Shown piece by piece: positions 25,299-34,495 of a stretch of 64,000 bases of DNA. Under the pieces are notes generated by a model. That model did no database searches. It saw only the letters and a list, made by a program, of their open reading frames with translations, and was not told where the DNA came from. Within the stretch, counting starts at the first letter, position 1; every line of letters starts with the position of its first letter. This stretch comes from an uncultured beta proteobacterium (GTDB taxonomy: Bacteria > Pseudomonadota > Gammaproteobacteria > Burkholderiales > Burkholderiaceae_C). Location of the stretch: NCBI GenBank assembly GCA_903938815.1, contig CAJAES010000019.1, positions 1 to 64,000 on the forward strand, written 5' to 3'. The translations under genes and the position numbers were made by a program.

Positions 25299-26392
25299 AT
25301 CGCAGCCACCCGCTGCAGCAGCGCCGTCCAGCGCGCGAAGTGCTGCGCGGGCGCGAAGTGCGTGCGGCTGCGCGCGATGCCGGCCTCGCCCATGCGCCGG
25401 CGGAGTTCGGGGTCGCGCAGCAGCGCGATCATCGCGTCGGCCAGCGCGGCGGTGTCGCCCGCAGGCGCGACGATGCCGCCGACATCGGACACGATCTCGC
25501 GCGGGCCCGTGGGGCAATCGAAAGCCACGGCCGGCAGGCCCAGCGCCTGCGCCTCCAGCAAGGCCAGCGGCATGCCTTCGTAGCGCGAGGGCAGCACGAA
25601 GAGCGCGGCGCCGCGGTACAGCGCCTCGATGTCGGGCGTGGGCGGCAGCCATTGCACGCTGCCGGCCACGCCCAGGCGCAACGCCAGCGCCTGCAACTCG
25701 GCCGTCTGCGGGCCGTCACCCGCCACCTGCAGCCGCGCCTGCGGCAGCGCCGCCTGCACGCGCACCCAGGCCTGAAGCAGCAGGTCGAGCCCCTTCTGCG
25801 CCACGTGGCGGCCCACGGCCAGCACCACCGGGTCCAGTCCGGGCACGGGTGTGGCGGCGTGCAGCGCCGATGCATTCGAGATGACTTCGGTGCGCGGGTT
25901 CAGCGCCGCGAAACGCGCGCGGTCGGCCTCGGTCAGGCTGACGATGGCGGCCACGCGCGGGTACAGCCGGGCGCGCAGCCAGCGCCAGGGGCGCGAACGG
26001 GCGTCGAAGTGGTTGTGGTCGCAGCAGACGGCGCGCCGCGCCAGGCCGGGTGCGGCCAGCAGCACGGCGCAGGCGGTGGTGAGGCCGTTGAGCAGCAGCA
26101 CCTCGGCGCCTTCGGTGCGGGCCAGCGCCGCCAGAGCGCGGCCCACGCGCCACTGCCGCGAGGCCAGCGCTACGCGCCGCAGCCAGCCTGCGGCCCGGGT
26201 GGGCGGCAGGGGCGCGTGCAGCACGCGCACGCGCGCATCCAGCGCATAGGGCGGGCGGGCGCCCGCGGGCGCGGTGCTGCCGATGGCCACCGCCATGCCC
26301 TGCGCCGCCAGGTGGTTGGCCAGCGTGCAGCAGAAGCGCTCCACGCCGCCGGCTACGTCCAGCCGCTCGCAGAGCAGCAGCACACGGGTCAT
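25295..26392 (-). CDS. GT4 glycosyltransferase
   Basis: GT-B fold glycosyltransferase of family 4, 365 residues. 'LLCERLDVAGGVERFCCTLA' at the N-terminus is the acceptor-side glycine loop; 'VVLAVGRHVAQKGLDLLLQA' and 'VLPSRYEGMPLALLEAQALG' with the E-x7-E arrangement form the donor site. Starts with an ATG that overlaps the upstream methyltransferase-like stop (ATGA) and ends overlapping the ExoA-like start. It probably adds one of the internal sugars of the repeat unit. Confidence 0.87.
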   Translation of the reverse strand: MTRVLLLCERLDVAGGVERFCCTLANHLAAQGMAVAIGSTAPAGARPPYALDARVRVLHAPLPPTRAAGWLRRVALASRQWRVGRALAALARTEGAEVLLLNGLTTACAVLLAAPGLARRAVCCDHNHFDARSRPWRWLRARLYPRVAAIVSLTEADRARFAALNPRTEVISNASALHAATPVPGLDPVVLAVGRHVAQKGLDLLLQAWVRVQAALPQARLQVAGDGPQTAELQALALRLGVAGSVQWLPPTPDIEALYRGAALFVLPSRYEGMPLALLEAQALGLPAVAFDCPTGPREIVSDVGGIVAPAGDTAALADAMIALLRDPELRRRMGEAGIARSRTHFAPAQHFARWTALLQRVAAI

Positions 26393-27270
26393 GGCTTGCG
26401 GGCGGTGAAGGCGGCCACGTCGATGCGCTGGTAGTCGGGCGCGGGCAGGTCCAGCGCGGCGCCGCGCCAGGCGCGAAGGCGGTCGCGGATGCGGCGCGCG
26501 CGGTCGAGCTGCCCCAGGGCCTGCAGCAGGCCGGTGGCCGCGTGCGGCTGCGCGGGCGGCGGCGTGGTGTCGCGGCCCTTCCACTCGCCCATCGCGTAGT
26601 CCGACTGCTGCGGCGGTGTGCCGGCGGGCAGGTCCGCCAGCTTGCGCGCCACCACCAGCAGATAGACCTCGTGCCCGTTGCACAGGTTCACACGCCGGCG
26701 CAGCGTCAGCGGGTTGGCCACGCGCCACCAGTGGCGCGGCTCGGTGTGGATGGCGAAGAACATCGACAGCAGCTCGAAGCCGCGCTCGGGCCGGTAGAGG
26801 TTGAAGAAGAGTTCGGGCGAGAACTGGTAAAAGCCGTGGCCGCACAGGTTGTTGGCCGGCAGCGCGTGCAGGATGTGGCCGCCGGTGCGCGTCAGGGCGA
26901 CCAGATTGCGCCAGGCCGTGGGGAAATCGAACACATGCTCCAGGCAGCCGAAGTCGAGCACGGCGTCGTAGTGGCCGCGCGCCTCGTGCTGCGAGGGCCA
27001 GGGCTGGTTCATGTCATGGATGAGCGTGGCGCCTTCGTACGGCGAGGCATCCACCGAATGCGCCTGGTCCGCGCCGTACCAGCCGGTCAGCAGGGGCTCG
27101 AACCACTCGGTGGGCGCCAGCGCGGGCAGGCCGCGCCGCAGGCGGTGCTGCTCCAGCAGGCGCGGCTCCACGTGCACGGCCTGCCGGCCAATGGCCAGCG
27201 TGCGCGCGAAGCTCACGCCCTGGTCCTGCGCGTGCGCGAGCAGGTTCAGGTTGTGGATGTCGATGCCCAT
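26389..27270 (-). CDS. methyltransferase-like protein of polysaccharide cluster
   Basis: Predicted class I methyltransferase-like protein, 293 residues. 'GHYDAVLDFGCLEHVFDFP' around residue 95 and 'TRTGGHILHALPANN' resemble motifs of the FkbM-like/methyltransferase-11 superfamily, but motif I is atypical because no clear GxGxG precedes it, so SAM binding is uncertain. The ATG at 27270 lies 25 bases inside the 3' end of the flippase gene. The C-terminus is rich in Arg and Ala and may contact membrane or partner proteins. It may methylate, or help set the length of, a glycan. Confidence in coding is high and in activity moderate. Confidence 0.7.
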   Translation of the reverse strand: MGIDIHNLNLLAHAQDQGVSFARTLAIGRQAVHVEPRLLEQHRLRRGLPALAPTEWFEPLLTGWYGADQAHSVDASPYEGATLIHDMNQPWPSQHEARGHYDAVLDFGCLEHVFDFPTAWRNLVALTRTGGHILHALPANNLCGHGFYQFSPELFFNLYRPERGFELLSMFFAIHTEPRHWWRVANPLTLRRRVNLCNGHEVYLLVVARKLADLPAGTPPQQSDYAMGEWKGRDTTPPPAQPHAATGLLQALGQLDRARRIRDRLRAWRGAALDLPAPDYQRIDVAAFTARKP

Positions 27271-28478
27271 CGGACCCTCCAGACAATGCCCGCCAGGGCC
27301 ACCACGATCACCAGCATCTCCACCCCCAGCGCCACGCGCGCCAGCACCACGGCCTGCTGCACCTGCAGCAGCGCCACCGCACCCACCCCCACCACCGCGC
27401 CGGCGATCATGCAGGCGCGGTAGGGCCCGTCGAAACGCGCGCTGCCCAGCATCCACAGGCCGATGGCCTTCCAGCCCAGCAGCAGCGGCAGCATCCACGC
27501 GCTGACGGCCAGCACGGCCGCCAGCGCCTCGGCGTTCACGCCGCCGGGCAGGCGCTGCGCGATCTGCGGCCACAGCAGCGCGCCCGCTGCCAGCGCCAGC
27601 AGCCCGGCGGCCAGGCCGGCGGCAGCCCAGCGCGCGGCCAGCGCCAGCGCGGCGCGCGCGCCCAGGCGGAACCGCTCGACGATGCGCGGGTAGACCAGCT
27701 GCGTCAGCGGCTCCGACGCCATCAGCAGCGCGCGCACCCAGCGGTCGGCCAGGTAGTACAGGCCCATCTCGGCGCGCGGCATCTGCACCGCCGCCACTGC
27801 GGGCAGCGCATAGGCATAAGCCGCGCCGGCCAGCGACACCGGCAGCATGGTGCCGCCCAGCGCCAGGCCGCTGCGGCAATCGGCGCGAGACCACAGCGCG
27901 GCCGGCGGGGGCAAATCGGCGCGCACGCGACGCCAGCCGAGCCAGGACATGACCCCGATCGCGACGGCGTTCAGCAGGAGGTAGGCATCGACGCTGTGGG
28001 CGCCGGCCACCAGCGCCGCCAGCCACACCACGCGGATGGCCCCCTCGGTGAAGGCGAAGCGGTGCAGCTGCCCGGTGGCCTGCAGGTACCAGGTGGCGGG
28101 CCAGCCGCTGGCGCAGGCCAGCACCGACAGCAGCACGGCCTCCTGCCAGCCCGGCAGCGTGAACCCGCCGATGGCCAGCGCCAGCAGGCCCACCGCCACG
28201 CTCAGCGCGCAGCGGGCGCTGAACACCTGGCGCGCCAGCTCGGCGCGCTGCGCGGCGTCGGCGCGCACCGCGTGGCGCGTGGCGGCCGCCGCGAAGCCGC
28301 CCTCCACCAGCACCGACAGCAGAGTCGCCCACACCAGCAGCTGGCTCAGGCGGCCGAACTCGTCCGGCCCCAGGCGCACGGCCATCAGCGGCAGCACCGC
28401 GAGCGGAAAGAACACCCGCAGCGCCGCCACCGCGTACACGGCCGGCAGCGCCTGCCGCATCGACGGCTGGGTGCTCAT
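27246..28478 (-). CDS. Wzx-like polysaccharide flippase
   Basis: Polytopic membrane protein of 410 residues, about 12 predicted helices with short polar loops, of the oligosaccharide flippase/MATE-like superfamily. It would move undecaprenyl-linked repeat units across the inner membrane. The N-terminal 'LRVFFPLAVLPLMAVRLGPD' and 'GRLSQLLVWATLLSVLVEGG' helices carry the charged turn usual in Wzx and RfbX proteins. It is coupled by overlap to the TylF-like gene upstream (ATGA) and the methyltransferase-like gene downstream. No Wzy-like polymerase is seen nearby. Confidence 0.8.
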   Translation of the reverse strand: MSTQPSMRQALPAVYAVAALRVFFPLAVLPLMAVRLGPDEFGRLSQLLVWATLLSVLVEGGFAAAATRHAVRADAAQRAELARQVFSARCALSVAVGLLALAIGGFTLPGWQEAVLLSVLACASGWPATWYLQATGQLHRFAFTEGAIRVVWLAALVAGAHSVDAYLLLNAVAIGVMSWLGWRRVRADLPPPAALWSRADCRSGLALGGTMLPVSLAGAAYAYALPAVAAVQMPRAEMGLYYLADRWVRALLMASEPLTQLVYPRIVERFRLGARAALALAARWAAAGLAAGLLALAAGALLWPQIAQRLPGGVNAEALAAVLAVSAWMLPLLLGWKAIGLWMLGSARFDGPYRACMIAGAVVGVGAVALLQVQQAVVLARVALGVEMLVIVVALAGIVWRVRWASTSTT

Positions 28479-29224
28479 CCGCCCTTGACCAGCAGGCGCG
28501 CCGTGTAGTCCACGCGATGCAGGTAATGGGGCTGGCCGGCGAAGTATTCGTCCACGGCCTGGCGCGCGCCCTGCCAGTGGCCGTAGTCGTCGATGATGAG
28601 CACGCCGCGCGCCTGCAGCAGCGGGTACAGGTGCTGCAGCTCGTGGCGGGTGGATTCGTACCAGTCGGTGTCCAGGCGCAGCAGCGCGATGCGTTCGGGC
28701 AGCGCGGCGGGGATGGTGTCCTCGACCTTGCCGCGCACGAAGTGGAGGTTCTCACGCGGGTAGCCGGTGGACCAGAGGTTGGCCTGCACGTCGTCCAGCG
28801 AGGCCTCGCACCACACGCCCTCGCCGCGCGTGGTGGATTCCAGCTGGCGCTGGGCCGTGACGCCATCGTGGCTGAGGTCGGCCGCCGTGGGCTCGCTCAT
28901 GCCCTCGAAGGTGTCGTAGAGCCAGAGGTGGCGGTGCGTCTGGCCGCGCGCCATCAGGGCCAGCGCCGCGGTCATCATGCTGCCGCCGCGCCAGACGCCG
29001 CACTCGACGATGTCGCCTTCAATGCCCTGCCGCACGATGTGGTCCACAGCGCCGATGAGGCTGGCGCGGCGGTCGAGGCTTGTCATCGTGTATGGGGCCA
29101 CGCGGGCGATGATGGCGCGGTCGCCTTCGGGCAGGTCGGCCACGGCCATGTGCTCGCGGTCGGCGCGGCGGGTGAGTTCCCAGCCGCTGCGCTCGAGCAG
29201 GCTGCGGATTGTTCGTTTGATCAT
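28475..29224 (-). CDS. TylF/MycF-type sugar O-methyltransferase
   Basis: Methyltransferase of the TylF/macrocin O-methyltransferase family (249 residues), normally acting on hydroxyls of deoxy or amino sugars. Family marks are 'GDIVECGVWRGGSMMTAAL', 'WLYDTFEGMSEPT', 'LLRLDTDWYESTRHEL' containing the metal-binding Asp pair, and 'LIIDDYGHW'. The ATG overlaps the upstream GT4 stop (ATGA), and its stop overlaps the flippase start. It probably places a methyl ether on a sugar of the repeat unit. Confidence 0.88.
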   Translation of the reverse strand: MIKRTIRSLLERSGWELTRRADREHMAVADLPEGDRAIIARVAPYTMTSLDRRASLIGAVDHIVRQGIEGDIVECGVWRGGSMMTAALALMARGQTHRHLWLYDTFEGMSEPTAADLSHDGVTAQRQLESTTRGEGVWCEASLDDVQANLWSTGYPRENLHFVRGKVEDTIPAALPERIALLRLDTDWYESTRHELQHLYPLLQARGVLIIDDYGHWQGARQAVDEYFAGQPHYLHRVDYTARLLVKGG

Positions 29225-30333
29225 GGCGGGGATTTTCGCAGGCCGTAGGCGGTTTCGGCGGACGAAAGTGCGGCCTCCCAGCCGGCGGTTTGCTGTGCGG
29301 CGGCAAAGGCGGCTGTCCAGCGTGACGGTTCGGCCTGCAGCCGGTCCAGCGCCTGCAGCAGCGCGTCGGGGCTGCGCTCGTGCATCAGCAGCCCCTGCAG
29401 GCCGTGGCGGCGCATCATGTCGCCCAGGTCGCCGGTGTCGCTGCACAGGAAGCGGCAGCCTTCGTGCAGCAGCGTGTAGAGCGCGCCCGACTGCGAGGCC
29501 CGCCGGTACGGCATCACGAAGATCACCGGCCTGCGGAACAGCACACGCAGCGCAGCGGCATCCAGGAAGCCATCGACCACGCGCACGCCGGCGGCGCGAA
29601 GTTCGTCGCGCAGCGGCCGCAGCCCGGGCGCGAAGGCGCCGTGCACCTCCAGCGCCAAGCCGCGCGCGGCCCATGCCGGGGACCGGGCCAGCTCCAGCAG
29701 CAGCTCCACGCCCTTGTACGGCAGCACATTGCCCCAGAACACCAGCGCCTCGGGGGCGGGCGGCGGGCCGTAGGGCCGGGGGTCGTCGCCCGGCGCCACG
29801 GGCAGCAGGCCGTGCGGCAGCACCGTGGCGTGCGGCTGCGGGCCGTAGCGCCGCACGGCGTCGTCCTGCGTGGCGCGGCTCGGGAAGATCACGCGGCCGG
29901 CACGGCCTGCACAACCCAACAGCCAGGCCGTGGGCCGGTGGCGGGCGGCCTGCAGGCCGTGCGGCACCGCGTTGTGCAGCGTCAGCACGAAGCGCCGGCC
30001 CAGCAGCAGCGCCATCGCCAGCTCCAGCGGCCACAGGATCCCGAACTGCAGGTTGACGGCATCGAACTCGCCGCGGCGGCGCCAGACTTCGGCCCAGAGA
30101 CGCAGGTAGTTCGCAACGCCGCGCCACCGCGGCGCCACGGTGCCGGAGACATCGAACACGCGCAGCTCGACACCGGGCTGGCCCCGCAATGCGTCCAGGA
30201 ACTCGCCGTTGTAGCGCGTGCGGGAGGCAAACAGCGTGACGCGCCAGCCGCGCCGCGCCAGGCCCGAGACCAGGCCGTGGTCATAGGGCAGGACGAAGGA
30301 CGCGCCGTCGATCACGGCCACGCGCGGCGGCAC
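29221..30333 (-). CDS. GT4-like glycosyltransferase
   Basis: GT-B glycosyltransferase of about 370 residues: 'FVLPYDHGLVSGLARRGW' at the N-terminus, 'FVLTLHNAVPHG' and 'VFWGNVLPYKGVELLLEL' leading to 'MPYRRASQSGALYTLLHEG' in the donor domain. The start is uncertain. Possible starts are TTG at 30363 and 30348 and GTG at 30333; I use the GTG because it lies after the acyltransferase stop (30353-30355). A 15-base tandem duplication sits exactly over this junction. The stop overlaps the TylF-like start by four bases. Confidence 0.8.
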   Translation of the reverse strand: MPPRVAVIDGASFVLPYDHGLVSGLARRGWRVTLFASRTRYNGEFLDALRGQPGVELRVFDVSGTVAPRWRGVANYLRLWAEVWRRRGEFDAVNLQFGILWPLELAMALLLGRRFVLTLHNAVPHGLQAARHRPTAWLLGCAGRAGRVIFPSRATQDDAVRRYGPQPHATVLPHGLLPVAPGDDPRPYGPPPAPEALVFWGNVLPYKGVELLLELARSPAWAARGLALEVHGAFAPGLRPLRDELRAAGVRVVDGFLDAAALRVLFRRPVIFVMPYRRASQSGALYTLLHEGCRFLCSDTGDLGDMMRRHGLQGLLMHERSPDALLQALDRLQAEPSRWTAAFAAAQQTAGWEAALSSAETAYGLRKSPP

Positions 30334-30336
30334 GGT

Positions 30337-30366
30337 GTCAGTGCGCAAACCGTCAGTGCGCAAACC
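30337..30366. repeat. 15-bp perfect tandem duplication over a gene junction
   Basis: GTCAGTGCGCAAACC occurs twice in tandem (30337-30351 and 30352-30366). It covers the acyltransferase stop codon and the upstream alternative starts of the GT4 gene. The duplication is in frame for the GT4 gene (five codons), so it would lengthen its N-terminus only if a TTG start is used. Confidence 0.9.
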
Positions 30367-30904
30367 AGTAGCGCCGCGACAGCCGGTAGCTGAGCTCGCC
30401 GGTGCGCTCGCCCAGGTCGCGGGCCGGGTTGCCGCCGACGATGCGGCGCTCCGGCACGTCGTGCGTCACCACCGAGCCGGCCATCACCACCGCGCCGCGG
30501 CCCAGGTGCACGCCGGGCATGATCATCGCGCCGGCAAACACCACGGCGTGGTCGTCGATTCGCACAGCCCGGGCCTTGGTGCCGAAGGCAGGGTCGTGCA
30601 CATCGTGTCCCATCGTGTAGATCTTCGCGTCGTGCGCGATGGAGACATTCGCTCCCAGCGTGATGCCGCCGCGGTTGTCCAGGTACACGCCGCGGTTGAC
30701 CAGCGTGCCCTCGCCGATGCTCAGGCGGCCGACGTGGAAGAAGCGCACGCCGCCCTGGACGCTGGCCGAACGGGCGATGCGAAACCCGCAGGCACGGTAG
30801 AGCAGCGGCCGCATCACGAAGGGCAGCCAGCGGTTCAATGTGTTGATGCACGCCAGCGCCAGGAAGTAGCCCTGGGCCAGCGCGTGCTCACGCCAACGCG
30901 ACAT
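30353..30904 (-). CDS. left-handed beta-helix acyltransferase
   Basis: Hexapeptide-repeat acyltransferase of 183 residues (WcaF/maltose O-acetyltransferase type), probably adding an acetyl group to a sugar. Imperfect hexapeptides such as '[20 protein letters not shown]', '[15 protein letters not shown]' and '[17 protein letters not shown]' run through residues 50-150, and '[10 protein letters not shown]' holds the catalytic His. It ends in '[10 protein letters not shown]', the family C-terminal motif. It is the first gene of the minus-strand polysaccharide operon and is divergent from lysS by 70 bases. Confidence 0.86.
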   Translation of the reverse strand: MSRWREHALAQGYFLALACINTLNRWLPFVMRPLLYRACGFRIARSASVQGGVRFFHVGRLSIGEGTLVNRGVYLDNRGGITLGANVSIAHDAKIYTMGHDVHDPAFGTKARAVRIDDHAVVFAGAMIMPGVHLGRGAVVMAGSVVTHDVPERRIVGGNPARDLGERTGELSYRLSRRYWFAH

Positions 30905-30929
30905 GGCGCGGATTGTGGCACCGGGCTTC

Positions 30930-30935
30930 TACAAT
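30930..30935 (+). promoter_or_regulatory. -10 element of the lysS promoter
   Basis: TACAAT at 30930-30935 is a close match to the sigma-70 -10 hexamer and puts the transcription start near 30942. That supports the GTG at 30975 as the lysS start and rules out the ATG at 30903. No good -35 is visible. Confidence 0.5.
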
Positions 30936-30974
30936 TCGCCCTTCCTCTTGTTCCCCTTACCGGCAGCCGCATCC

Positions 30975-32453
30975 GTGTCCGACGACAACCAACTCATCGC
31001 CGAGCGCCGCGAGAAGCTCGCCGCCATCCGCGCCCGTGGCGTGGCCTTCCCCAACGACTTCAAGCCCGCGCACCACGCCGCCGACCTGCACCTGCGCCAC
31101 GGCCAGGTGCCCAACGAGGAGCTCGAGCCACAGGCCGTGGCCGTCTCGGTGGCCGGCCGCATGATGCTCAAGCGCGTGATGGGCAAGGCCTGCTTCGCGA
31201 CGCTGCAGGACGGCAGCGGCCGCATCCAGCTGTATGTCACGCAGGACGCCATCGGCCCCGAGCTGCTGAACGATTTCAAGCACTGGGACCTCGGCGACAT
31301 CGTCGGCTGCGAGGGCACGCTGTTCCGCACCCGCACCGGCGAGCTGTCGATCCACGCCACGCGCGTGCGCATGCTCACCAAGAGCCTGCGCCCGCTGCCG
31401 GACAAGTTCCACGGCATGACCGACCAGGAGCAGAAGTACCGTCAGCGCTATGTCGACCTGATGACGGACGACACCGCCCGCGCGCGCTTCGTGGCGCGCA
31501 GCAAGGCCGTCAGCTCGATCCGCGGCTTCATGGTCGAGCACGGATTCCTCGAGGTCGAGACGCCGATGCTGCACCCGATCCCCGGGGGCGCGAACGCCAA
31601 GCCCTTCACCACGCACCACAACGCGCTCGACCAGCAGATGTTCCTGCGCATCGCGCCCGAGCTCTACCTGAAGCGGCTGCTGGTGGGCGGCTTCGAGCGC
31701 GTGTTCGAGATCAACCGCAACTTCCGCAACGAAGGCATCAGCGTCCGGCACAACCCGGAATTCACGATGATGGAGTTCTACGCGGCGTACTGGACGCACC
31801 GCGAGCTGATGGACTTCACCGAGCAGGTGCTGCGCCACGCCGCGCGCCAGGCCACGGGCTCGGCCGTCGTCAGCTACGCGGGCCGCGAGGTCAACCTCGA
31901 CGTGCCGTTCACGCGCCTGTCGGTGCGCGATTCGCTGGTCGAACACGCCGGGATGACGCTGGAGCAGGCCGGCGATGCCGCCGTGCTGCACGAGAAGCTG
32001 AAGTCGCTGGGCGAGGAGCCGCCGGCCCACTGGACGCTGGCCGAGCTGCAGTTCGGGCTCTTCGAGGCTGCCGTGGAGGACAAGCTCTGGCAGCCCACCT
32101 TCATCACCGACTACCCGGTGGAAGTGTCGCCGCTGGCCCGGGCCTCGGACACCGACCCCACCGTGACCGAGCGCTTCGAGCTCTTCATGACCGGCCGCGA
32201 GATCGCCAACGGCTTCTCGGAGCTGAACGACGCCGAGGACCAGGCGGCGCGCTTCCAGGCGCAGGTGGCCAACAAGGATGCCGGCGACGAGGAGGCGATG
32301 TACTACGACGCCGACTTCATCCGCGCGCTGGAATACGGCATGCCCCCGGCCGGCGGCTGCGGCATCGGCATCGACCGGCTGGTGATGCTGATCACCGACA
32401 GCCCCAGCATCCGTGACGTGATCCTGTTCCCGGCGCTGCGCAAGGAAGGCTGA
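30975..32453 (+). CDS. lysS: lysyl-tRNA synthetase, class II
   Basis: Class II lysyl-tRNA synthetase, 492 residues, charging tRNA-Lys in the cytoplasm. N-terminal OB-fold tRNA-binding region ('[20 protein letters not shown]', '[20 protein letters not shown]') is followed by the catalytic core: motif 1 region '[17 protein letters not shown]', motif 2 '[15 protein letters not shown]', and motif 3 '[14 protein letters not shown]'. The GTG at 30975 gives a usual-length protein and begins after the TACAAT promoter hexamer. It is divergent from the polysaccharide operon and marks the left edge of the housekeeping half. Confidence 0.97.
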   Translation: MSDDNQLIAERREKLAAIRARGVAFPNDFKPAHHAADLHLRHGQVPNEELEPQAVAVSVAGRMMLKRVMGKACFATLQDGSGRIQLYVTQDAIGPELLNDFKHWDLGDIVGCEGTLFRTRTGELSIHATRVRMLTKSLRPLPDKFHGMTDQEQKYRQRYVDLMTDDTARARFVARSKAVSSIRGFMVEHGFLEVETPMLHPIPGGANAKPFTTHHNALDQQMFLRIAPELYLKRLLVGGFERVFEINRNFRNEGISVRHNPEFTMMEFYAAYWTHRELMDFTEQVLRHAARQATGSAVVSYAGREVNLDVPFTRLSVRDSLVEHAGMTLEQAGDAAVLHEKLKSLGEEPPAHWTLAELQFGLFEAAVEDKLWQPTFITDYPVEVSPLARASDTDPTVTERFELFMTGREIANGFSELNDAEDQAARFQAQVANKDAGDEEAMYYDADFIRALEYGMPPAGGCGIGIDRLVMLITDSPSIRDVILFPALRKEG

Positions 32454-32460
32454 GCTCCCG

Positions 32461-33012
32461 ATGCAGCCGGCCCGGCTCGATTCGCTGCACATGATCGAGC
32501 GCGCCTGCTGGCGCGAACTGGACGGCGCGGCCCACGACCGCCTGCACCCCTGGCGTGTGCTGGTGCTGGCCACGCGGGACGGCGATCGGGCCGACGCCCG
32601 TTCGGTGGTCGTCCGAGAGGCGGTGGAAGACCGCCGCGAGCTGATCTTCTATACCGACGACCGCAGCGCCAAGGTGACGCAGATCCACGCCTGCCCGGAG
32701 GGCACGCTGGTGGCCTGGCACCCGGGCCACGGCTGGCAGATGCGCCTGAGCGTGAGGCTTCGCGTGGAAAACACCGGGCTGGACGTCAGCTCGCGCTGGG
32801 CCCGCGTGAAGTTGTCGTCCGCCGCCAACGACTACCTGGCCGCCCTGCCCCCGGGCACGCCGGTCGACCGCTACCAGCCCGAACGCGGCTCGCGCGAGCA
32901 CTTCGCGGTGGTGACCGCCTCGGTGCATTCCATCGACTGGCTCGAACTGCACCCCGACGGCCACCGCCGGGCACGGCTGGCGGGAACCGACAGCCAGTGG
33001 CTGACGCCCTGA
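32461..33012 (+). CDS. PPOX-family FMN-binding protein
   Basis: Predicted split-barrel flavoprotein of the pyridoxamine 5'-phosphate oxidase-like family, 183 residues. 'RVLVLATRDGDRADARSVV', 'LIFYTDDRSAKVTQI' and 'RYQPERGSREHFAVVTASVH' follow the PNPOx-like order, but the pyridoxal-pocket Arg/Tyr pattern of PdxH is not clearly present, so an oxidoreductase with another substrate is more likely. The ATG is seven bases after lysS, so they may be cotranscribed. It converges with the enoyl-CoA hydratase gene. Confidence 0.75.
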   Translation: MQPARLDSLHMIERACWRELDGAAHDRLHPWRVLVLATRDGDRADARSVVVREAVEDRRELIFYTDDRSAKVTQIHACPEGTLVAWHPGHGWQMRLSVRLRVENTGLDVSSRWARVKLSSAANDYLAALPPGTPVDRYQPERGSREHFAVVTASVHSIDWLELHPDGHRRARLAGTDSQWLTP

Positions 33013-33041
33013 CGGCGCCCCGCCCGGCCGCAACTGACGTC

Positions 33042-33060
33042 GGCGCCTGAATCCGGCGCC
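33042..33060. terminator. weak hairpin between convergent genes
   Basis: GGCGCC, 7-base loop, GGCGCC, in the 53-base gap between the PPOX and enoyl-CoA hydratase genes, which converge here. No T-tract follows on either side, so factor-independent termination is doubtful. Confidence 0.3.
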
Positions 33061-33065
33061 CGGAA

Positions 33066-33851
33066 TCAGCGCTTGAAGACCGGCTTGCGCTTGGCCAGGA
33101 AGGCCTCCATGCCTTCCTTCTGGTCCGGCGTCCCGAACATCGCGTGGAACAGCCGGCGTTCCGTCAGGATGCCGTCGCTGAGCGGCGCCTCGTAGGAGCG
33201 GTTCACGCTCTCCTTGGCAGCCAGGACGCTGGCCTCGCCGAGCGCGCAGATCACCTCGCCGAGGGCCAGCGCCTCGGCCATCAGCCGGTCGGCCGGCACG
33301 ATGCGCGAGACCAGGCCCGAGCGCTCTGCCTCGGCGGCGTCCATCAGGCGGCCCGAGAGCACCAGGTCCATGGCCTTGGCCTTGCCGACCGCGCGCGGCA
33401 GGCGCTGCGTGCCGCCGGCGCCGGGGATGATGCCGAGCTTGATCTCGGGCTGGCCGAACTTCGCGGTATCCGTGGCGAGGACCACGTCGCACATCATCGC
33501 CAGCTCGCAGCCGCCGCCGAGGGCAAAACCCGACACCGCGGCGATCACGGGCTTGCGCACGCGGCGGATGTGCTCCCAGTTGCGGGTGATGAGGTCCGAG
33601 GTGTAGGCGGAGATGAAGTCGTGCTGCGCGAGCACGCCGATGTCGGCGCCGGCCGCGAAGGCCTTCTCGGAGCCGGTGATCACGATGCAGCCGACCGCGG
33701 GGTCGGCGTCGAAGCGCAGCAAGGCCTCGCCCAGCGCATCCATCAGCTCGTCGTTCAGCGCATTGAGCTGCTTGGGGCGGTTCAGGGTGATCACGGCGGT
33801 GCGGCGATCGCCGTCGCCGTGCTGGGCGGTCAGGATGGTCGGTTCGGCCAT
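33066..33851 (-). CDS. enoyl-CoA hydratase
   Basis: Crotonase-family enoyl-CoA hydratase of 261 residues, hydrating 2-trans-enoyl-CoA in beta-oxidation. The oxyanion-hole segment 'FAAGADI' (65-71) and the signature '[19 protein letters not shown]' contain the first catalytic Glu (E116); the second is E136 in '[19 protein letters not shown]'. The C-terminal '[10 protein letters not shown]' block is typical. I set the start at the ATG at 33851; 'MRPD' four codons further out is also possible. It is divergent from the hypothetical gene at 33980. The specific chain-length preference is not readable. Confidence 0.93.
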   Translation of the reverse strand: MAEPTILTAQHGDGDRRTAVITLNRPKQLNALNDELMDALGEALLRFDADPAVGCIVITGSEKAFAAGADIGVLAQHDFISAYTSDLITRNWEHIRRVRKPVIAAVSGFALGGGCELAMMCDVVLATDTAKFGQPEIKLGIIPGAGGTQRLPRAVGKAKAMDLVLSGRLMDAAEAERSGLVSRIVPADRLMAEALALGEVICALGEASVLAAKESVNRSYEAPLSDGILTERRLFHAMFGTPDQKEGMEAFLAKRKPVFKR

Positions 33852-33979
33852 GTCGGGTCTCATTTCATGAACGGATGCCGATACTACGGATGTTTCGGGG
33901 GCGCCCATCGGGTTAACCTTCGGCGTTGATCCACGAGGGCAGCCTCGGGCCGACCGCAGGGGCCACAAACCGCAAGCGC

Positions 33980-34495
33980 ATGGCGATCGTTTACCGCAAG
34001 ACGGCCAAGGGCCTGAACGAAATCGAGACGCGCGCGCACCGCCTGGTGCCGCGGCTGCGCAGCGCATTGATCGTCGTGGACGGCCGTCGCAGCGACGAGG
34101 AACTCGCCAAGCTGATGCTCCAGGATCCAGCCGGCACGCTGCAAGCCCTGGTGGAAGGCGGTTTCATCGAGGCCATCGGCACCGTGACCACGGCCGCCGA
34201 GCGCGCTGCGGCAACGGCCGCCGCATCGGCTGCCTCGGCCTCGGCGGCCGCAGCCACCCCGGCGCCGGCACGCGCCGCGCCAAGCTTCGAGCAGAGCCGC
34301 CGGGACGCCGTGCGACAGCTGACCGATCTGGTCGGCCCCGTCGCCGAAGCCCTCGCGATCCGCATGGAGCGCTCGCGCAATGCCGAGGAACTGCGCGCGC
34401 TGCTCGTCGTGGCGATGCAGATCATCGCCAACACCCGGGGCCGCCAGGCGGCCGTCGACTACGGCAATCGCTTCGGCGTCGACGCAGGCGGCTGA
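33980..34495 (+). CDS. hypothetical protein, Ala-rich C-terminal half
   Basis: Not recognised. The ATG at 33980 gives 171 residues. The N-terminal ~55 residues ('[20 protein letters not shown]', '[19 protein letters not shown]') are well conserved in style and resemble uncharacterised Burkholderiales proteins. They are followed by a flexible Ala/Ser/Pro linker (residues ~78-103), then a helical region ('[20 protein letters not shown]'). No signal peptide or membrane segment. It is divergent from the enoyl-CoA hydratase (128 bases) and its 3' end overlaps the convergent DUF3108 gene by 37 bases. A regulatory or DNA/RNA-binding role is possible but unsupported. Confidence 0.6.
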   Translation: MAIVYRKTAKGLNEIETRAHRLVPRLRSALIVVDGRRSDEELAKLMLQDPAGTLQALVEGGFIEAIGTVTTAAERAAATAAASAASASAAAATPAPARAAPSFEQSRRDAVRQLTDLVGPVAEALAIRMERSRNAEELRALLVVAMQIIANTRGRQAAVDYGNRFGVDAGG

